Program-made: the position numbers and the translations under genes
Notes under the pieces: generated by a model
What the model was told of the DNA's origin: nothing
Seen by the model: only the letters and a program-made list of their open reading frames with translations
Databases searched by the model: none
NCBI GenBank assembly: GCA_027475525.1
Contig: JAMWFC010000038.1
Coordinates: 1-64,000, forward strand
Length of the DNA stretch: 64,000 nucleotides
Direction: 5' to 3'
Source: Macrolepiota albuminosa
Taxonomy: Eukaryota > Basidiomycota > Agaricomycetes > Agaricales > Agaricaceae
Shown: positions 22,872-31,004 of the stretch, piece after piece
Layout: the number at the start of each line of letters is the position of its first letter
Numbering within the stretch: position 1 is the first letter of the stretch

Positions 22872-25156
22872 CGGTGGGGAGGCTCGTTGGCGTGCTGGTC
22901 GGTAAACTCCGGGGGCTTAGCGCGGGCGCCTTTTCGTTGTCCCCTAGGGAACGTTGGCACCGTTCGTCGGATTCCGGAATTTGGGTCGCTAATTGTGAGG
23001 GTCGTTTCCTCGTCGGTAACCGTCTTGACGACTGATCGCGCCAAGACGTCGAAGGGTCTGCCGAGTAGTAAGTCGTAAGCCGGGGAGCGTAAAATGTGGA
23101 TCTGAAGATAAAACGTAATGTCGCCAAGGGTGCACGGCACATTCTTGGCGAGGCCTAGGGATCTGTCTACCGTACCGTTAGCGCTCTGCATGTTTAGTAT
23201 AACGGTAGGGTCGTAAATAAGGCCTAGATCGTTAGCGACTTCTGCTGCCATAGAAATAATCTGAGACCCGCTATCCACGATCGCCTCTACCTCGTGCTTG
23301 TTGTCTACAGTTAGCGCTACCGAGCGGATAGCGTGCGATTCTTGAGCGACGGTAAGGATTGCGGGGTCCTCTCCATGGTCCACCGACCTAAGGTAGGTCT
23401 CCACTGGGTCCACAGAGGTGGCGTTAGCGATGGAGTCGGCAGATGTATCTTCAGTGTCGGGAGCGTCAATGGTAACAGAGAAACCAGGAAGCGCGTCGTC
23501 GAGTTCATCAACCTCGGCAACGGCTGTCGCCAAGGGTCGTCGAGGAGTGACTGCCGTTTTGACCTGGTTGCGGACGTCGGGAGCAATACTGCAAAGCTCT
23601 TCTACTGACAAGGTAACGGCGGTTTTCATAATACGGTTGAAGACGTGGTTGGATTTCTCGATGTCGAAAATTGGCGCGGTAGGTCGGTAGCCACCCTCAG
23701 GACGTTTCTCGGGAGCGGCAAAGTTTCGTTGGGCGGGAGCATGATATCGGTCGGGAATCCCTGAATAGGGATGTAGGGGCGGCAAAGGCGGTTCGGGAGC
23801 GGTAGCGGACGACGAGGGTTCTGGAGCAGGAGCAGGGGCAGTAGCAGGCGGTGCGGCAGGAGCAGGTGTCGGTAACTTGCTAGCGGGAGGCATCGGCTTG
23901 TATCCTTTAAGAGGTTGTTTAGGCTGCTTAACTTCAACCCCATCAAAAACCTGATTCTTAAGCGAATCCAACTCCTGTTGGAGCTTGGCGATACGCTCTT
24001 CCCGCGAAAAAGTAGGGTGGTCGCCAACGCTGTCGAAATGTAGGACCTCGTGAATCATCTGCTGTTGGGTCGCCTGTTCGGGGTCGGGGTTGGCGTTGCC
24101 AGATAGCGTGCCGGTAACGATTTGTCCTGGATTGCGCCTATGCCATTCATCTACCCGCTCCTGGAAGGACTTCTTGTCTGGGTAGTTGGGGATGGTGGCG
24201 CCAGAGGTAAGAACTATCTTGCCGTCGATAGCCCTTCGAATTCTCCCTTGCCGAATATAATTCTCAAGGGTAGCGCAGCGTCCTCTAGTCATAGTGTGGC
24301 CAATTTCCCCACAGAAGTGGCAAGGGCCAGGCGCGGGTACGTTAGCGGGTCGGTTAGCCGTGAGGTTGGTGGTGATCATGGTTTCAATACGCGTCATAGC
24401 GGAAGCGACAGCGGCGGTAATCGCAGCATTGAGCTCCTCCTTCTTAACGAAGTCGGCAGCGGGAGGCGGGATGGGAATGATACCGTTAGTTCGCTCAGGT
24501 GGTGGGCTCGTCCTAGCGCGCTGCAGTCCAACGCCAGTGTCCGTTCCCTTGAGAACCCATTTACCGGCTTCAAAGACGTCGGCAACGTTATAGGGCTCGT
24601 CTGGGTGATGAGCCTGATGAACTATCTCTAGGCGACGAGCAATACGAGTCCAAAGCGAAGTCGGGATGCCTTGCTGGAACAGGCGACGCTCCTCGTTAAT
24701 ATAGAGCTTGCCGTTCTGCAGAAGCCACCTAGCGACTTTCTGGAACTCGCGGTAATATGTAGAGAATGCGCCAAGCGACGATGTGCCACTGTCGAAAGAT
24801 TCCTGTACTAGTTTCTGTAACTCGTTTACCGTGTATCGGGTAGCCTCCTCGGCGCCAGGGTACAGCTGGATCACTGCTGTCTTCCAGTCCTCATACGAAG
24901 CGCCTTGGGCTGGAGCTGGCGGTGCGGCAGGGACAAAGGCGGCAAACTCGGTAAGACCTGTCCACGTCTCTGCCGTGTCATACGATACGTATCTTGCCGC
25001 GTACTCCTTCATCTGCGTGTGGTCGGTAATGTTACAATCTCTGAATAAATACTCCAATTCCTTGAAATACTGGGAGAGCTCCCGTGGCTTGGTCTCGTCC
25101 CATTTCGGTGCCGAGAAGTGGTTGCGTGGCGGCATGCGTTGGACTTGTTGTTCCAT
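22844..25156 (-). CDS. Gypsy Gag with C-terminal retropepsin-like protease
   Basis: 770 residues from an ATG at 25156 (MEQQVQRMPPRNHFSAPKWD). A helical capsid-like half is followed by the zinc knuckle CHFCGEIGHTMTRGRC, a Pro/Ala-rich linker (residues about 420-460), and an aspartic protease with the active-site triad in AIVDSGSQIISM near residue 610 and the LLLGRPF flap-end strand. Protease lies in the gag frame, as in several gypsy families, before the shift into pol. The frame is intact. Confidence 0.9.
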   Translation of the reverse strand: MEQQVQRMPPRNHFSAPKWDETKPRELSQYFKELEYLFRDCNITDHTQMKEYAARYVSYDTAETWTGLTEFAAFVPAAPPAPAQGASYEDWKTAVIQLYPGAEEATRYTVNELQKLVQESFDSGTSSLGAFSTYYREFQKVARWLLQNGKLYINEERRLFQQGIPTSLWTRIARRLEIVHQAHHPDEPYNVADVFEAGKWVLKGTDTGVGLQRARTSPPPERTNGIIPIPPPAADFVKKEELNAAITAAVASAMTRIETMITTNLTANRPANVPAPGPCHFCGEIGHTMTRGRCATLENYIRQGRIRRAIDGKIVLTSGATIPNYPDKKSFQERVDEWHRRNPGQIVTGTLSGNANPDPEQATQQQMIHEVLHFDSVGDHPTFSREERIAKLQQELDSLKNQVFDGVEVKQPKQPLKGYKPMPPASKLPTPAPAAPPATAPAPAPEPSSSATAPEPPLPPLHPYSGIPDRYHAPAQRNFAAPEKRPEGGYRPTAPIFDIEKSNHVFNRIMKTAVTLSVEELCSIAPDVRNQVKTAVTPRRPLATAVAEVDELDDALPGFSVTIDAPDTEDTSADSIANATSVDPVETYLRSVDHGEDPAILTVAQESHAIRSVALTVDNKHEVEAIVDSGSQIISMAAEVANDLGLIYDPTVILNMQSANGTVDRSLGLAKNVPCTLGDITFYLQIHILRSPAYDLLLGRPFDVLARSVVKTVTDEETTLTISDPNSGIRRTVPTFPRGQRKGARAKPPEFTDQHANEPPHRCFHRPSRR

Positions 25157-25513
25157 AGCGACTGTGTTGGCGAGTTCGGTTAGCGGTAGTGGGGAAGGAG
25201 TTCTAGAAATTGGCGACGGGGTAAGAGAAATGAGTTGTGAAAGAGGCGTTAGCGGAGTAATGGGGGTGATTGGTTGCGGTACGGTAAATGGCGACGCTAA
25301 GGGGTCGTCGGCACTGTAATCGAGGGAATGCGGGAAGAGATCAGGAAAAGCGTCTACAGTGGCGTTCTGTAGTTCCTGGGCTAGAGAGAGACCCGGTAAG
25401 GCACCAGGTGGTTGTGGGGTTGATGGGTGGGAAGGAGCTATGCCTTCTGCCGACTGGTCTAGCAGGCGGCGCCTACGCTGGAGACGGGTTTCTGGCGGAA
25501 TTCTGCCCTAGAG
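25157..25513 (-). other. gag leader region
   Basis: Untranslated leader of the gypsy element between primer-binding site and gag ATG. No supported ORF. Confidence 0.6.
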
Positions 25514-25534
25514 ATCCCTCGCGGTGGGCTCCAA
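25514..25534 (-). promoter_or_regulatory. Primer-binding site
   Basis: Two bases after the 5' LTR the minus strand reads TGGAGCCCACCGCGAGGG. TGG pairs with the CCA end of a tRNA, implying a primer tRNA ending ...GGTGGGCTCCA. I did not identify which tRNA this is. Confidence 0.6.
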
Positions 25535-25536
25535 TT

Positions 25537-26491
25537 TGATGACGCCCAATGTTTGGTCAGCAACAAATGTATCAATTGTGTTACCGTACCAAGAGTGTGC
25601 GTTGGGCGCGCTATAAGTGATGTGAGGAGTCCCGGGCAGGTCCCAGAAAACGCGTCGGTGAAAAAGGTGAAAAGTCGATAACGGGTGTCGGCAAGTGTAA
25701 GCGCTAAGGTAAAGCGCCTAGGAAGAAGCGGTAAGTGAAGACGGCAAGGGTGAGCGGCAAGAGCACGATAAGCTTAGCGAAGTTCTAAGCGTCGATAATG
25801 CCTGCCGTAGTTGCAAGGCGCGAGTATGTCGAGTGTTGGCGAACGTCTGCAACTGCCGATGAGTTTTGACGTTGCCGACCGTAGCGTAAATGAGCTCTTG
25901 AGCGTAAGGGAGACTGAGGAAAGGGGAGTAAACTGTGGTCTATTGTTCTGATGATTGTGTATGTACAAGTCGGTAAGTAATATATATACTACAAGGAGTT
26001 CACCGTCGCCAGTGACCAACCATCGCCAAAGTGCGGTAAACTGGAAAATTTCATAGGGGTAGCTCCAACGGTTTCCGATCCCTACCGTCCTTTGAGGACC
26101 CTTGGCGCCACCAGGCGGCAGATCGCGGTGCTAAACCATCAATCCATCACCCTTCTGTCTGTCAGAACACCTAAGCGACGTTGGGCGCCAAATCGAGACG
26201 GTAAGCGGTGTCAGACGCCAAGGTCAAACGCCAAGCTGTCCGTCAGTTTTTGATAGATCATCAAGCTTCTCGCTAAGCGCTGTCGTCAGTGACTGATGCC
26301 ATCTGTCAGTTGTCATTCCTGCTGCCGTCGGCGCTATCATTGATTGGATCTGCTTCTTGCCGTGCGCGGCCGTCAGAAATGGCTTAAAATAGGTAGAACG
26401 CGCGCGCTAAGTTCGGGACGAGTGCGGCAAGGTTTCCGGAGCCGGTGCCGAGCCTGCCGTTGATGCGCCTAACCTGTATAGGGTCCTATCA
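25537..26491 (-). repeat. 5' LTR of the gypsy element
   Basis: Same 955-bp sequence as 15117-16071. The TATA-like TATATATA is at 25981-25988 and would drive gag-pol transcription on the minus strand. Confidence 0.92.
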
Positions 26492-26495
26492 CCAC
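26492..26495. repeat. Target-site duplication CCAC, right (gypsy element)
   Basis: Right copy of the duplication made when the gypsy element entered the solo LTR. The solo LTR resumes at 26496 (TCAGTTACT). Confidence 0.75.
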
Positions 26496-27362
26496 TCAGT
26501 TACTTTGAAGACCAAGAAGGCCCAGAACTCATAGCGCTAGCACAACGGCGGGAGGTGACTCTGACCAAACCCCGATCAGTACTGAAAGGAGTTAGCAACT
26601 GGCGCTGTCAATCACCGAGGCACCTCAATCAGAAGTCTAAAGGAATCAATGACGACAAGACAGGATACACGCAGACCCAACATTTAAATCTATCAAAAGA
26701 TGGTACAATGTTTAGCGCCGGAATTAGCGCTCACGGCGTCTGTCGAGGATTCCCCGATCATACCCCGGGATGGCATGGCCAATTAAATTACATCAAAAAG
26801 TGAGCAAACTCGTACCACTTCTAAGTAGTTTTAGAGTCGCCGTTGGTCGCTGTCACCCATGTGCTGCAGGTCGCCGTTGACAGGTGGCCGTTAGCTACAG
26901 TCACGAAGAGAGGCGCTAATTGGTAGCGCTGTCAATGGACTTATTTTGGAAATACCGTAGCGCATAGTATAAAAACTAGCTACTTGCCATGTATATAACA
27001 ACGAATCGTAACCTCTTGAACACCCAGTTACACTTAGCGTTCAAATCGCGCTAGCACTGCCTGACTTTGTCACCAAGTTCGGCGCTAGCTTCGTCTATCT
27101 CGTCTTTGTCGTTTACGGTGCCACCTACGGGCACACTACGCTGTGCTATTCGTTTATTTCTCTATAACCTCTCCAAAACTACGGCGCTTACCACTTGCTA
27201 GGTAGCACCCGAGACACTATCGTCTAGCGCATCGCCCTATTACCCTCTGCTCAAGCACACCGGGACCCTGCTGGGACTCCTCACAAACCCGTACGCCAGA
27301 CGCTGGAGACGGCGTTGTACTGCGTATACGTCCAGCGCACCCAACCACAGTTGGCGTCATCA
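26496..27362 (+). mobile_element. Solo LTR of a gypsy-like element, right part
   Basis: Continuation of the solo LTR after the nested insertion, ending GGCGTCATCA at 27362. A TATAAAAA box at 26968-26975 on the plus strand fits an LTR promoter reading to the right. The sequence about 70-100 bases in from the right end, read in reverse, contains GTGAGGAGTCCC. That word also occurs at the matching place of the inner element's LTR. Confidence 0.65.
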
Positions 27363-27366
27363 CCGG
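27363..27366. repeat. Target-site duplication CCGG, right (solo LTR)
   Basis: Right copy of the CCGG duplication that frames the solo LTR. The recombinase frame resumes immediately after it. Confidence 0.7.
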
Positions 27367-28162
27367 GGTCAAGGCTTGGCACCTACTACACAGGGTGGCC
27401 TGGAACGTCAAAAAAGACAGAGTGAGAGCGTTAATGAAAGCGGCAGAGAGGTTGACCCCAGCCACAGCCAAGAGGAAGAAAAGAAGCCCTTGTATGCCAG
27501 CCTTCCTAGAAGCGGTGCACCAACAGCTAGAGTTGGCAGAGGCACAACCGGACCCACTCAATGTGGCGGTCTTCATGTGTGCGACGACGTGCTTCTATAG
27601 TGCAGCGCGCTTGGGCAAATTCACGGTCCCGACTTTGTCATCATTCAATCCAATGGTCCATGTAAAACCTAGAGACGTGACAGAGTCAACTGACAGAACT
27701 GGTTTAGGAACGACGGTGTTTCATCTGCCACGAACCAAAACGGCAGTTCACGGGGAGACGGTGTCATAGGCTGCCCAAGAGGGGGCCTCAGATCTAAAAA
27801 GAGCCCTCAAAGATCACTTTTGTGTAAATGCCCCCCCAGCAGACGGCCCACTCTTCGCATACAAGAATAAGAAAGGAAAATCAACAGCTTTAACAAAGAA
27901 AAAATTCTTAGAAGTTCTGTCTAAGGCAGCGGTAGCGGCAAATTTGGAGCCACTACAAGGACATGGCATCAGAATTGGTGCCACATTGGAGTACCTCATG
28001 AGAGGTGTGCCGTTTGAAGCAATGAAAGCGATCGGTTGTTGGTCAAGCGACACATTTTACAGGTACCTATCTAAGCATGAACAGATTCTCATGCCATATC
28101 TACAAGCAATCCCAGTGCTGCATGAATCATTCATTAAGCTAACCTTAGCTTTCAGAAGATGA
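27367..28162 (+). pseudogene. Tyrosine recombinase of the DIRS element, 3' catalytic part
   Basis: It continues the recombinase split at 14939. It shows the first catalytic Arg (CFYSAARLGKF), the HxxR box (GHGIRIGATLEYL), and GCWSSDTFYRYL with the candidate nucleophile Tyr. A TAG at 27767-27769 (VS-stop-AAQEGA) interrupts the frame and is consistent with CAG to TAG. This recombinase would insert a circular cDNA without a target duplication. It is broken both by the insertion and by the stop. Confidence 0.75.
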
Positions 28163-29356
28163 GAAATCTGCAGGTGAGAAATCCTTTAATACCTGCCAAT
28201 GCCACGCTAGAAAAGAAGGAGGAATCGCGCCCTTTTCGCCTTTATTGTTTTGCGTGACGCGTCGTGGCCTCCTATCTACAGAAGGGGAATCGCAGCTAAA
28301 AGTAATATTTTCTTTTCAGGTCGCAAAAGGTCGGAGCGTGTGGCATCCACACCACGTTCTCGCCCACCCCACTGTAGAAAATTGCTGTATAATTTGTAAT
28401 ACAAATCGTAACAATAATATCCTTTCTTGCAAACACACAACGAAATCAAAGATCATTATATTTTGTTGCGACCTTGATAAATGTATATTAAAGTGAGTAA
28501 TTCCAACAAATATGAAGACATTAGTGGGTATAATTTTGAACCAAATGAAAAAGATAGTTCGATTTAGTATATAGCACATAGTGAATCAATCCTAAAACTG
28601 TACCTGAAATTCAAATGAAAAAGGTAGTTCGAAGATCAGGAACTAGGGCGTTCAAGTACTCTATATTTGAGTGAAACTTGTATGATCAATCAGGACGCAA
28701 CCTTATAAAAAATGAACAAATTATGAAATGATGTTTCAAAACAAGCATACTTTATGACAATTCTACATCAGTCATTCATGGCTACTCATAGATATCCTCA
28801 ACAATCATAGTTTACCACCAGGAAAATTCCCAAAGGGAATGACAACATATATAATATCTTAACAACAAAACCATGTGAGGTTGAAATACATGAAATTCAC
28901 TACAAGGCCACCAGAAGGATTGTACAGGGTGAGTGGACTTGAGAGGGAAGTGTTCACATATGCCACAGTTTGCGTTCTTTTGGAAGGTTGTACTTCAATT
29001 ATAGTCTAACTCGAATCCAGCACATGTTTTTCTGACATCAATAGAAATATTACCCTGGCATATCTGATTTTGTGGAACACATTAATTTGTATATGTGGCT
29101 TGTGACTACCAACAGGGACCCCATCAACCCGGATCCGATGAATTTGATCCCCCCCGGGCCGATATTGAATTTGTTGTCCACGACCTGAGATCTAAGAATT
29201 CCCCAAGGTCTAGATATCATCATTGATTTCGTGAACCAGAATGTATACGGTTGCCCTCCAGGTTTAGGTCAAGCTTTTCTCAAAGCCTGTTGCAACGCAT
29301 CAAAAAAGCTTGATGAACAGTTTGATTCGAGCCGATAATGTGAAGGTAGGCACTCT
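28163..29356. other. AT-rich relic DNA
   Basis: Probably DIRS 3' end and older relics. AAATGAAAAAGRTAGTTCGA occurs twice, at about 28543 and 28613. A short readable piece at 29190-29335 (GLDIIIDFVNQNVYGC, then AFLKACCNASKKLDEQF) looks like decayed protein-coding DNA but I cannot assign it. Confidence 0.45.
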
Positions 29357-29773
29357 CACTGCTGGCACTGGAAAGTATTTCCATTGGAAAATGTACAAAA
29401 GAAACCTGTTATACCACTTCTATGTGGTGTTTACCCAAGAAATATGTAAGCATTTTCTCACCAAAATATTTAGAAAAATGTTTATCTTTTTCTCAACTGT
29501 TTTACAAGGAAAAATGTCACCTTTTGCCACTGTTTTTCTGAAAAAATGCTGCTTTTTCACACTTTTTTCCTAAAAAATGCACTATTTCTAGAAAAAGGAT
29601 GGTAAAAAGATAGTATTTTTCATTGGGAAAAAGTTGGGAAAAAGGTGAAAATTTTTCTAACTATTTTAGTGGGGAAATATTGATATATTTCTTGGGAAAA
29701 AACAACGTAGAAGTGGTATAACAGGTTTCTTTTGTACTTTTTCCAATGGAAATACTTTCCAGTGCCAGCAGTG
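29357..29773. mobile_element. Foldback / MITE-like element with long inverted repeats
   Basis: CACTGCTGGCACTGGAAAGT at the left returns as its reverse complement at the right end (ACTTTCCAGTGCCAGCAGTG). The match continues with few changes for well over 100 bases on each side, so the 417-bp unit is almost one palindrome with a T/A-rich centre. No transposase is encoded. It is either a non-autonomous foldback transposon or an inverted duplication. Confidence 0.7.
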
Positions 29774-30700
29774 TCTAGGACGCTTATTAGAATGCGGCTA
29801 TATATTGTGCCAAAGCATGATTTTGGACATGTCACAAAGATCCTAACAGCACTTACAGATAGAAATCAATAATCATGTTCACACAATTCTCTAGATATAG
29901 TCCCTATGCATAGACCAATTTTTGATATATACTTTTTTGGAGTATGCTACCCATCTATTTCTCATTGGTATGCACAATACATCCTGTAGCTCAGAAAAAA
30001 ATAGCTAGATAAGGTCAAACTTCGAGAAAGTTGACGGATACATGTCAAAGCTGACAAACAGCTTGATTAGTGTATGCTTAAAAGACAGTTGTTGGCAGAG
30101 TGCTGTCCATGTCTACATGGAGAGCAGATATGGTAGTGGAAACAGCTGGTAGACCGACAGAGGAAGATATAGCAATACAAAATGCCATTACATCTAAGCA
30201 ATATGTACCATAATCTGAAAGTTGAAGTACCCAAAACCTGGTCAAAGTGGTTGGTATATAAGACCAGCTCTTCTCATTGCCTTACTTTGGATCCAAAAAA
30301 ACAGTTTTCTTTCGCTTGGACCCGTTAGTATCAAAGAACAAAGGAAGTCGGTCAAAATGAGTTCGCCGAGATAACAGCGCGTCTTACAGTACAGGGTTCG
30401 CTGGCCTGACTTAGATTGACTTAGCTAATTCTCAACCCTTCGAGCAAGAAAAATGCCGGCGCCCGATCAAAAAAAAAAGTTGAAGCCGTTCAAAACCCGA
30501 TCGATATGTAGAGGTGTAGTGGTAGCTGGTGTTAGTTCTGTGAACAAATTGAGAGGGGGTATGCCAATCTCGGAATATACCAGCGAACACAACACGACGG
30601 ACGAAGCATCGATCCGTCGATGGGTGATAATCATCCATCAATAAGTAGCATCGACAGCTGTGGGTGTGCAAAAAAAACGACTGTTGTTTTTTTTCGGCAT
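29774..30700. other. Intergenic relic DNA, no gene supported
   Basis: AT-rich, with short open frames only. No domain was recognised. It separates the repeat-rich region from the HSP90 promoter. Confidence 0.5.
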
Positions 30701-30702
30701 TG

Positions 30703-30715
30703 TTCTCGAAGGTTC
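30703..30715. promoter_or_regulatory. Heat-shock element, perfect three-unit
   Basis: TTCTCGAAGGTTC is three alternating units (TTCnnGAAnnTTC), the binding site of trimeric Hsf1. It lies about 300 bases upstream of the HSP90 ATG. A second two-unit site, TTCGAGAA, is at about 30760. Confidence 0.65.
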
Positions 30716-30758
30716 TACGGCCATCGCCACAGCCACCGAAAAAGGCAAGTTTCGGATT

Positions 30759-30767
30759 CTTCGAGAA
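30759..30767. promoter_or_regulatory. Heat-shock element, two-unit
   Basis: TTCGAGAA (TTCnnGAA), flanked by another TTC upstream (GGATTCTTCGAGAAC). It supports Hsf1 control of HSP90 together with the site at 30703. Confidence 0.5.
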
Positions 30768-30796
30768 CTAAAATTTTGGTGTACATAAGAGATGGA

Positions 30797-30950
30797 ACGC
30801 GCGCTTCTCCGCAAGTTCATCTTTTTCACCCTTTACATACCCACACCTCTCCAAAAAATTGTCAGTGTACTCTACGCGCGCTTCTCCGCAAGTTCATCTT
30901 TTTCACCCTTTACATACCCACACCTCTCCAAAAAATTGTCAGTGTACTCT
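30797..30950. repeat. Perfect 77-bp tandem duplication upstream of HSP90
   Basis: Bases 30797-30873 are repeated exactly at 30874-30950 (each begins ACGCGCGCTTCTCCGC). The same 77-bp period occurs at two unrelated sites, 39221 and 58703. An assembly join artefact is more likely than biology. Confidence 0.9.
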
Positions 30951-31004
30951 GCATTTGTCTTTCGACTTTTCTATTGATCTGTTTCATCTTACATCCTTAG
31001 ACCA

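Larger units (their letters stand above)
15117..26491 (-). mobile_element. Full-length Ty3/gypsy LTR retrotransposon, 11.4 kb
   Basis: An intact-looking element framed by two 955-bp LTRs (15117-16071 and 25537-26491) at an exact spacing of 10,420, with CCAC target duplications. The order on the minus strand is 5' LTR, primer-binding site, gag, pol, antisense gene, polypurine tract, 3' LTR. The LTRs look the same wherever I compared them, and gag and pol are open. Insertion is therefore recent and the element may still be active. It sits in reverse orientation inside an older solo LTR, itself inside a DIRS relic. Confidence 0.92.
10824..28162 (+). mobile_element. DIRS-like tyrosine-recombinase retrotransposon, decayed and interrupted
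   Basis: The order is ORF1 (10824-11648), a zinc-knuckle-like region (about 12130-12592), reverse transcriptase plus RNase H (about 12590-14558) and tyrosine recombinase (about 14570-14939, resuming at 27367-28162). That order, with a YR instead of a DDE integrase, is diagnostic of DIRS elements. The coding parts hold several in-frame stops. The recombinase is split by 12.4 kb of later insertions. I did not find its terminal repeats, so both outer limits are the coding limits only. Confidence 0.8.
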
